From NCBI GenBank assembly GCA_046760705.1, contig JBHIER010000094.1:1-9467 (forward strand): DNA of 9,467 bases. Reading direction: 5' to 3'. Below are positions 1 to 5,912 of the stretch, piece by piece. This DNA is from JBHIER01 sp046760705 [NCBI: bacterium] (lineage in GTDB: Bacteria; JBHIER01; G020348925). The translations under genes and the position numbers were made by a program. A model generated the notes under the pieces. That model made no database searches, was not told the origin of the DNA, and was given only the letters and a program-made list of their open reading frames with translations. Each line of letters begins with the position of its first letter. The first letter of the stretch is position 1.

Positions 1-1640
1 TCAAAAATGAATAGATAAGGGTAGTCTTTGATGGCATTATTCAGTAAGGACACTCGTTCGTCAATGGGGATACGGCTATCTTTCAATTGCTGTCCTGCTT
101 GGGCATGACCTGCTTTCCCTTGATAGCTGATAAAATTGGCCAATTTTTCTATTACATTGGCAAATGTAGGCTCTATCTTATCGGCTCGAATCACACAGAA
201 GGCTTCGACAGTTTTATCGAATTGAACTTTTTCAATAATTTTAGCAGCCAAGGCAGTTTTGCCTACACCACCTAATCCATAAACGTATACTGCTGGTATC
301 CGCGGATTGCTGATTGCCTGGCGGATATCTCTTATCTCTTTTTTTCTGCCTACAAATCCACGAACTATGGGCAATCCTCCAATGTTCACTTGCTCTGCTT
401 CGGTTTCCTTCGGCTGAAGTGGTTTAGTGGGATCAATCAGGCGAAATTCGGGAGTACGAAGATAAAGAGCAGGAATACCCCAGTCAGCTCTATCATTTCC
501 TCGCAGATCGTAGAGTTTCAGTCGCACTTCAGTTAGTGCTTCAAGCACATTTGAGCCTTTGCCCAACTCCTCATAGAATTTACGGGCAAATTCGATCCCG
601 GATTCATCAAGTATGGAGTACTGCATAGCCAGCACTGCCGGTATGCTATCCTGTAGGAGGGTCGTAGCTACCCCTTTCAATGCATCTTGATGATGAGTTT
701 GTGCCGTCATACAGCCGGGAAGTACAACCAAATGTAAGGTGTCACTGTCCTGAGTGATGCGCCTGAGATCATCACCAAAAATAGGTCTGAGCTCATTATC
801 GTCATCTTCACAAGCAAAATATGTCTCATTGCTGAATGGGAGTTTGCCGCCGTGCCCGGTATAATGGAGTATGTGTGGCTGAAAGTGCCTGATCTTACTG
901 CGAAGATTGCTTAACGTAGCTATTTCCAAATAGTCAATCTCGAGGTAGCCTTTACGCCTGGCCGGATCAAGTACCTCCTGAATGATCCCGATTTCCCTTT
1001 CACTATTCAATTCAGGTACACCATTGGGGCTTGATACCACGACCAAAAGGCGTAGGGGTTGCGGGCTTTTGATGGCTGAAACGTCCCCCAGGCCGATGGG
1101 CTTTCGGTTCAGATGTGCCCTGCCTGAAAGGGCCAGAAAATCATCGCCGTCATGAATATACTCCCAGGGGATCTTCCACAGCATATCTGCCTGGTTGATC
1201 AATCGCTCAATTCCGTCCGGATTTTCCTTTTGACGCTCACGTTCTACCTCGACAAGTCTTTTTTGCAAAGGATCTTCCTTGTCCTCAGGCTCTTTGATTT
1301 GTGGCTTTTCTTTGATGGTTTTGCTATCCAAAACAAATGAAAGGCAAAAGCCTGTTTTTAAATCTTTATTGAGACGCAGATAGTTCTTGAAATCATCCTT
1401 TCCATCGGTGATAAGGTCATAGAAGTGTTTGCCCATTCGTTGGATGAACCCCTCTTCAACGTGTTCATCCCTGCGTCGTCCGTCTTCTTCGAGATACCTT
1501 GTCCCCCGCACAAAGAAGGGATCGTCCTCGTTGAATTTGAACTCACACCGCAGTATGTCCTCGTTCTGCGGGCTGAGGATACGGCTTTCGTATGTATCGT
1601 CTCTCAGATGCCTCAATTGGATAGTGATGGTAGGAAGCAT
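1..1640 (-). CDS. CHAT caspase-like protease / STAND NTPase (3' end outside window)
   Basis: A continuous open frame of 546 codons runs from ATG at 1640 to the left edge without a stop. Residues about 130-390 form a CHAT (caspase-like) domain: a WKIPWEYIHDG pre-strand, then HYTGHGG with candidate catalytic His263, and LVVLPGCMTAQ with candidate Cys310, ending near DWGIPALYLR. A FVGRKKEI entry motif near residue 430 leads into a STAND/NB-ARC-type NTPase with Walker A GLGGVGKT (455-462, Lys461). The window stops at the hydrophobic Walker B strand YLFIF. The rest of the NTPase and any sensor repeats (TPR, WD40 or similar are usual in such proteins) are not visible. Known CHAT-STAND proteins are thought to work as ligand-triggered, oligomerising protease effectors; the substrate here is unknown. 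ATG 1640 is the first start after an in-frame TAA and has only an A-rich leader in place of a clear Shine-Dalgarno. It overlaps the toxin remnant by 28 bases. No signal peptide is seen, so it is probably cytoplasmic. Confidence 0.9.
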   Translation of the reverse strand, partial: MLPTITIQLRHLRDDTYESRILSPQNEDILRCEFKFNEDDPFFVRGTRYLEEDGRRRDEHVEEGFIQRMGKHFYDLITDGKDDFKNYLRLNKDLKTGFCLSFVLDSKTIKEKPQIKEPEDKEDPLQKRLVEVERERQKENPDGIERLINQADMLWKIPWEYIHDGDDFLALSGRAHLNRKPIGLGDVSAIKSPQPLRLLVVVSSPNGVPELNSEREIGIIQEVLDPARRKGYLEIDYLEIATLSNLRSKIRHFQPHILHYTGHGGKLPFSNETYFACEDDDNELRPIFGDDLRRITQDSDTLHLVVLPGCMTAQTHHQDALKGVATTLLQDSIPAVLAMQYSILDESGIEFARKFYEELGKGSNVLEALTEVRLKLYDLRGNDRADWGIPALYLRTPEFRLIDPTKPLQPKETEAEQVNIGGLPIVRGFVGRKKEIRDIRQAISNPRIPAVYVYGLGGVGKTALAAKIIEKVQFDKTVEAFCVIRADKIEPTFANVIEKLANFISYQGKAGHAQAGQQLKDSRIPIDERVSLLNNAIKDYPYLFIF

Positions 1641-1861
1641 TGTTTTTTCTTTCTTTTCTTATTTGTCTCCGACATATGTCGTTGTATGGTGTCACGTGCT
1701 CTGAGTATTTGGTCACCAAGAATCTGACCAACCCGAAGTTGATTAATCACTGGCTGAACGTCAGATCGTATGTGTCGGTATTTTTTAGCTAATGCCCTCA
1801 AGTTGCGCTTAAATTCCGGCGTGTTCTCGACCTCTACTAACTCGGCGTGCTCACTCGGCAT
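1613..1861 (-). pseudogene. RelE/ParE-family toxin, C-terminal half lost
   Basis: The frame from ATG 1861 encodes 82 residues. Residues 8-52 (VEVENTPEFKRNL, then LAKKYRHIRSDVQPVI, then QLRVGQILGDQI) resemble the N-terminal half of RelE-like mRNA interferases. After about residue 52 the family pattern (a GYTxYKVRxRN strand, then GYRxIYY) does not continue. Instead there is a Lys/Arg-rich tail (ETNKKRKKKQ) and then residues that merely read the start of the CHAT gene in another frame. RelE toxins place their catalytic basic and Tyr residues in the lost half, so toxicity is unlikely. ATG 1861 is preferred over the in-frame ATG at 1900 because it overlaps the antitoxin stop by 11 bases, the usual coupling in toxin-antitoxin pairs. 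A short functional variant cannot be excluded. The family assignment rests on recalled sequence patterns, not a search. Confidence 0.7.
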
Positions 1862-2069
1862 CAATACCCTCCCATAGCTCGGACACTGGCAGTGTCTCAC
1901 CTGCCAACGCTTTTTTCCAGCCCTGCCGGAAGCTATTCTCGGCAGGCTTTAGGGTAACAGTTTCGCGAAACAGGCGGACAACCTCTAACAGGATGGGAAG
2001 GTATTCTTCAGGCATCTCATTGATTTCGCGAACGAGTCTTTGCATATAAGTTGAAACCTGTGTTGCCAT
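1851..2069 (-). CDS. RelB-like antitoxin, 72 aa
   Basis: This small protein starts MATQVSTYMQRLVREINEMP and ends SELWEGIDAE. It follows the pattern of small helical antitoxins found upstream of RelE-like or PIN toxins: a helical N-terminal part, a LLEVVRLFRETV helix, and a linear C-terminal tail (residues about 45-72) that would wrap the toxin. The start at 2069 is chosen over ATG 2087 because an AGGAGA box lies 9 bases ahead of it, whereas 2087 has no such site. It overlaps the next gene by 11 bases. Antitoxins of this kind usually repress their own promoter. With the toxin truncated, the protein may now act only as a regulator of the unit that includes the CHAT gene, which is inference. No DNA-binding motif can be named with certainty. 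Confidence 0.75.
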   Translation of the reverse strand: MATQVSTYMQRLVREINEMPEEYLPILLEVVRLFRETVTLKPAENSFRQGWKKALAGETLPVSELWEGIDAE

Positions 2070-2078
2070 GACTACATT

Positions 2079-2084
2079 TCTCCT
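2079..2084 (-). promoter_or_regulatory. Ribosome binding site of the antitoxin gene
   Basis: AGGAGA on the minus strand lies 9 bases ahead of ATG 2069. It decides that start against the upstream in-frame ATG at 2087. Confidence 0.7.
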
Positions 2085-2175
2085 CATCTAACGAGCATTT
2101 CGCTTAACCAAAGAACTTTTTGAATTTTTTATGTCGTTCCTCCAGCCGACCTTAATGTTCAATATTCCTTAATTC

Positions 2176-2189
2176 GAGTTTCTCAACTC
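2176..2189. repeat. Inverted repeat at the predicted transcription start (candidate operator)
   Basis: The perfect arms GAGTT and AACTC are separated by TCTC. The repeat sits directly downstream of the -10 box and covers the predicted start site. Antitoxins commonly bind such palindromes to repress their own operon, and a stem at the 5' end of the RNA is the alternative. The arms are only five bases long. Confidence 0.4.
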
Positions 2190-2190
2190 A

Positions 2191-2219
2191 ATAATAGCAC
2201 TTTTAGACCCCTTTGTCAA
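2191..2219 (-). promoter_or_regulatory. Strong sigma70-type promoter of the antitoxin-CHAT unit
   Basis: On the minus strand a perfect -35 box TTGACA (2219-2214) is followed after exactly 17 bases by TATTAT (2196-2191), one mismatch from the consensus -10. Transcription should begin near 2184, leaving a leader of about 115 bases before the antitoxin. No other promoter of this quality was seen between here and the CHAT gene start. Confidence 0.75.
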
Positions 2220-2250
2220 CACTTTTTTCGAGAACTACGGGAGAATTCTA

Positions 2251-2303
2251 CTGTCAGTCCCATGAGTCAGGAAATCGGACATGGGGAAACCGAGTCCTGA
2301 CAG
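2251..2303. repeat. Competing inverted repeats upstream of the exonuclease gene
   Basis: CTGTCAG (2251-2257) is complementary to CTGACAG (2297-2303), and inside it CCCATG (2259-2264) is complementary to CATGGG (2280-2285). Alternatively GTCAGGA (2266-2272) can pair with TCCTGAC (2295-2301), which would exclude the outer stem. A further short hairpin, CTGCCG/CGGCAG with an 11-base loop, lies at 2370-2392. The 209 bases between the divergent units hold no other gene, and no convincing forward promoter was found. Leader structure or operator sites are possible, but the arms are short enough to be partly chance. Confidence 0.3.
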
Positions 2304-2428
2304 GGAATGGTTACTGCCGGAGTTTTCCTTTTTTCCACTTGTCCCGACGCGCTTCAAACCATATCTTCTCTGCCGAAGTGAGACTGCGGCAGTCACGGGC
2401 GTGAACCCAGAATGGCAAGGAAGAGACA

Positions 2429-3505
2429 ATGCCATCCTTTGACGAGATCACCAGACGCTGGAAAGAGAGAGTCGAACGGTCCCGGGAATACGAGGTCGTC
2501 GAGAGTGAGGAGGAACAGACCGAGGCCTTTTTCGAGTCGAGGATCAACGGGCGGCAGTACGATCGAGCCCAGAGACTTCTCCGTTCCCTGCTCAAGAAGT
2601 ATCAGAACGTAGCTCTTACCAATGCCCTGCCTGGGAGGATTGTCTCCAATTCCCACGGCTCCTGCTATTATATGGAACAGGAGTATGATGGGCTTTTCTG
2701 TAATTTTGAGTCCGATGGGGCCAGAGAGATTCTTCTCTCCGACATCAAGCTCCTTTACGGAGTTGGGGAGGTGACCGAAGATCGCCTAAAGAAACAGGGG
2801 TTCTCTTCCATTGCCGATTTGAAGGGCCATCCAGTCTGGGGCCGTCCGGCTCAAAGGTTTCTGAAATTGTTCGATTCGGCGAACACTGTGAAGCTGCAGA
2901 GATGGCTGTGGCACTGGCTGCCGAAATCACACCCCAAGGTTCTCTGTCTGGCAGGTCTGCACGATGTGAGCGAGTTCCTCATCTTCGATATTGAGACCCT
3001 GGGGCTCTTCGGTCGACCGATCGTATTGATCGGCCTCGCCCGGCCTCAGGGCGAATCTATGGTGATCCGTCAATATCTTCTGAGGGACCTATCGGATGAG
3101 CCAGCCGCTCTGGCCGAATTCTGCTCCCACATATCCGACCGGACGGCTTTGATCTCTTACAACGGGAGAGGTTTCGACCTGCCATACATTCAGGAGCGGT
3201 TGGGCTATTACGGCCAGGGGGCCGTGGCCCAATGCGCCCATTTCGACATCCTCCATTTCGCCCGCAGGAGATGGCGAGGCAGCTTTTCAGACTGCAAACT
3301 GACCACGCTGGAGCGGGAGCTCTTCGGCCTCAATCGGAGGGGGGACGTGCCCAGCGCCCTCGTCCCGGAATTCTACGACGCCTATCTGAGAACCGGCAAT
3401 GTGGGGCCACTGGTGCCGATTGTGCGGCACAACCGGCAGGATCTGACTACGCTGGCCAACATCTTCTCTGAACTCTGTCGGAGGTGGGGGAATGGGGATC
3501 GGTGA
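2429..3505 (+). CDS. mrfB: DEDDh 3'-5' exonuclease, MrfB/YprB family
   Basis: A 358-residue RNase H-fold nuclease. Exo I is FDIETLG (Asp187, Glu189), Exo II is SYNGRGFDLPYI (Asn245, Asp250), and Exo III is RHNRQDLTTLA (His334, Asp338, spaced as is usual in this family). Between Exo II and III lie the family-typical segments HFDILHFARR (271-280) and LTTLERELFG (291-300). Before the nuclease, residues about 105-145 (LLYGVGEVTEDRLKKQGF) look like a helix-hairpin-helix DNA-binding segment. MrfB works with the helicase MrfA in repairing mitomycin-type DNA lesions in Bacillus subtilis; that role is transferred by homology. AAGGA sits 7 bases before ATG 2429. The end overlaps the helicase start by 14 bases, so the two are translationally coupled. 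The exonuclease comes first here, whereas in B. subtilis the helicase gene does. No signal peptide is seen. Confidence 0.85.
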   Translation: MPSFDEITRRWKERVERSREYEVVESEEEQTEAFFESRINGRQYDRAQRLLRSLLKKYQNVALTNALPGRIVSNSHGSCYYMEQEYDGLFCNFESDGAREILLSDIKLLYGVGEVTEDRLKKQGFSSIADLKGHPVWGRPAQRFLKLFDSANTVKLQRWLWHWLPKSHPKVLCLAGLHDVSEFLIFDIETLGLFGRPIVLIGLARPQGESMVIRQYLLRDLSDEPAALAEFCSHISDRTALISYNGRGFDLPYIQERLGYYGQGAVAQCAHFDILHFARRRWRGSFSDCKLTTLERELFGLNRRGDVPSALVPEFYDAYLRTGNVGPLVPIVRHNRQDLTTLANIFSELCRRWGNGDR

Positions 3506-4142
3506 ATTCGTCCGGACGGTCCTGGCCCCGGCCTCTCAGGTGGAGCACTTAGAGGTGATCCCGGCCAGAGGGCCACGTTATGCCTATTTGCATCATAAAC
3601 TCTGTCCTCCACTGGGGAAATATCTTCGAACTCAACGCATTCGTCTCTACACCCATCAGGTCGAGGCCATTGACAGAATCTTAGCTGGAAAGAACGTCAT
3701 CATCACCACCCCGACGGCTTCGGGCAAGACCCTGGCCTTCAATTTTCCCGTCTTCGAGGCCCTCTACCGGGACGAGAAGGCGACGGCCCTCTACCTGTAC
3801 CCGATGAAGGCCCTCACCAACGATCAACTGACTGTTCTGCTCCGGCTGGAAAAGGCCACCGGCATAAGAGCCCTTTCGAGCATATATGATGGCGATATCC
3901 CTCAAGGGGTGCGGGCCAAGATTCGGGAGCGGGCCCGCATCGTCTTGACCAATCCGTACGCTCTGCACCAGTATTTACCCTGGCATCAGAAGTGGCGGCG
4001 GTTCTTTCGACATCTGAAGATCGTCGTCATTGATGAGACCCACAGCTATCGCGGTGTCTTCGGCTCAAACGTAGCCATGCTCGTCCGGCGGCTGCTCCGA
4101 CCCCCAGTTCGTCCTCTCCTCGGCCACCTTAGCCAATCCTGA
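3492..4142 (+). pseudogene. mrfA: MrfA/YprA-family DEAH helicase, N-terminal fragment
   Basis: This first frame encodes 216 residues with the first RecA-like domain: LYTHQVEAI (52-60, Q-motif region), Walker A TTPTASGKT (72-80), motif Ia YPMKALTNDQ (103-112), motif Ib LTNPYALH (152-159), and the DEAH-type box VVIDETHSYRG (178-188, DETH at 181-184). Family identity ends after GSNVAMLVRRL near residue 201. The frame then runs into an unrelated tail and stops at 4142. The remaining helicase motifs continue one frame over. Fused, the two frames give about 741 residues, close to the roughly 750 usual for MrfA. On its own this fragment has half an ATPase core and should be inactive. It starts inside the exonuclease gene with GGAGG (3480-3484) 7 bases ahead. 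Confidence 0.8.
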
Positions 4143-5715
4143 AGAGCTCTCCCAGAAGCTCGTCGGCAAGGATTTTGAGGTCATCTCCGAAGACGGCTCT
4201 GGCCGGGGACAGAAGTTCGTTCTCTTTTGGAACCCGCCCTTTCTGGACGAAAGCCATCTTGTCAGAAGATCGCCCCATCAGGAGACTGTGCACCTTTTGG
4301 CCGTCCACCTTGAGCACGGATTTCAGACCCTCTGTTTCACCGTCTCCAGGCGGACGGCCGAACTGGTGGCCACCTGGGCCAGGGAGAGGATGAAGGAGAA
4401 GCAGCCCGATCTTGCGGCTCAGATTGCCACCTATCGGGCCGGATACCTGCCTGAGGAGCGTCGGCAGATCGAAGAGAGGCTGCGTCGGGGTGAGTTGCGC
4501 GCCGTCGTCTCAACCGTGGCTCTGGAGGTGGGGATCGACATCGGCTCCCTGGACTCGGTCATCATCTCCGGCTATCCGGGAACCATCATCTCCACCTGGC
4601 AGCAAGCCGGGCGGTCGGGACGGGGGACCGACGAGTCGGCGGCTATCCTGGTGGCCTTCGACGGCCCGCTCGATCAGTACATCGTGAAGCATCCCCAAAA
4701 GTTCTTCGGCACCTCACCGGAACATGCTATCATCGATCTGGAGAATCCGTACATCTTGATGGGCCATGCCATGTGCGCCGCAGCAGAACTGCCTATTTCT
4801 GATGGTGATGAAGAGTATTTGGGAGCCTTGCTCCCTTCAGCCCTCGAAGGCCTGGCAAAAGAGGGCCTGGTCCGCCAAACCCCCAGGGGATGGATCTATT
4901 CGGGCTTGGCCAGACCGGTCGAGGTGGTCAATCTCAACTCCATCTCCGATCGGACGGTGACCGTGCGGTGCGATGGGCAACTGCTGGAGACGATGGACTT
5001 TATCCAGGCTAACCGCGAAGCATATCCCGGCGCAGTCATCTTGCACCAGGGCGAGACCTACGTTGTTGAAAAGCTCGATCTGAAGGACTTGACGGCGACT
5101 GCCCGACTCAAAGACGTCGACTACTATACCGAGGCCAAAGAACAGACGGAGATCGGGATCGTTAAGCGAACCCGGACCAAGAGTCCAAGGATCGGGCTGA
5201 GTGTGGGCGAGGTGAACGTCACCGAGCATCACCCCTCCTATCAGTTGAAACGGTATGACCGGGTCATCGACCGCAGGCCGCTGCACCTTCGGCCGGTCGA
5301 TTTCGAGAGCGTGGGGATGTGGTTCACCGTTCCCACCGATGCCGAGGGCCAAGTCAGGAGGGCCAGACTCAACTTCGCCGGCGGGCTCCACGCCGTCGAA
5401 CACGGCATGATCGCCATGGCCCCGCTGTACGCCATGTGCGACCGCTGGGATTTGGGCGGCCTCTCCACACCTCTCCACCCCGACACCGCCCAGCCGACGA
5501 TCTTCCTCTACGATGCCTTCGAAGGGGGCATCGGGATTGCAGAGAAATGTTACGAGCTGTTCGACGAACTTGTCCAGGCTACCTTAGAACTCATCCGGGA
5601 CTGCGAGTGCAAGGAGGGATGCCCCTCCTGTATCTACTCTCCCAAATGCGGCAACGACAACCAACCTATGGACAAAAAAGCAGCATTGATAATCCTCCGC
5701 AGATTGAAAGGGTGA
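4075..5715 (+). pseudogene. mrfA: MrfA/YprA-family DEAH helicase, C-terminal fragment with zinc-binding domain
   Basis: This frame opens at 4075 after a TAG and holds the rest of the helicase. It carries motif III LSSATLANP (about 4117-4143), motif IV CFTVSRRTAELVA, motif V STVALEVGID (about 4510-4539), and motif VI QQAGRSGRG (about 4600-4626). The C-terminal DUF1998-type domain has cysteines in CECKEGCPSC and KCGN (5602-5655), matching the zinc-binding cluster of MrfA. The product translocates on DNA 3' to 5' in the studied homologue. No plausible start lies near the stop of the first fragment; the first usable one is GTG 4288, which lies after motif III. Independent translation is therefore unlikely to yield an active enzyme. 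The reading is otherwise clean to the TGA at 5713-5715, so the lesion is recent, tolerated, or an assembly error. Confidence 0.8.
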
Positions 5716-5725
5716 GTTCAAATCT

Positions 5726-5772
5726 CTGGAGAACGGATCCGATTTCCGTCAAGGCGCTGATAACATCTCCAG
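5726..5772. repeat. Nested inverted repeat after the helicase gene
   Basis: CTGGAGA (5726-5732) pairs with TCTCCAG (5766-5772), and inside it ACGGA (5733-5737) pairs with TCCGT (5745-5749). It starts 11 bases after the helicase stop, where a terminator would be expected. No run of T follows, so it is at best a factor-assisted or weak terminator, or an RNA end-protecting stem. Confidence 0.35.
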
Positions 5773-5784
5773 GGCAGAAAGTCT

Positions 5785-5811
5785 TTGACTTTTGTGAAAG
5801 ATTTGTATAAA
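5785..5811 (+). promoter_or_regulatory. Probable sigma70-type promoter of the oligopeptidase gene
   Basis: TTGACT (5785-5790) and TATAAA (5806-5811) are each one mismatch from consensus, but the spacer is 15 bases, shorter than the ideal 17. The start would fall near 5818, leaving a leader of about 95 bases. The 5716-5912 gap holds no gene. Confidence 0.45.
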
Positions 5812-5849
5812 TTACTCGCCTGAAACTTGGAAAGACGACGTGTCTGGTG

Positions 5850-5892
5850 CCTACTTGGTAGGTTTCGAAGAACGAAGACCGGGGGTCCCTTC
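5850..5892 (+). other. Two possible hairpins in the oligopeptidase leader
   Basis: CCTAC-TTG-GTAGG (5850-5862) forms a 5-bp stem with a three-base loop. GAAGACC with GGT..CTTC (5874-5892) forms a second stem with a two-base bulge. Both lie between the predicted promoter and the ribosome binding site. No riboswitch family is recognised, and they may be chance. Confidence 0.2.
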
Positions 5893-5912
5893 TTACGAAA
5901 GAGAGGTATAAG

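Noticed and set aside
4095-4108. Programmed +1 frameshifting as the primary explanation for the split helicase
   Set aside because: No stimulatory stop codon or Shine-Dalgarno-like element was found, and even with a shift about seven family residues would still be missing, so a deletion fits better.
4837-5478. Minus-strand open frame of 213 codons opposite the helicase
   Set aside because: It is fully antisense to well-conserved helicase sequence, its product has no recognisable domain, and such shadows are common in G+C-rich genes.
5319-5810. Plus-strand open frame of 163 codons over the helicase C-terminus
   Set aside because: It is an alternate frame of the zinc-domain coding region, rich in Arg/Pro/His with no family pattern.
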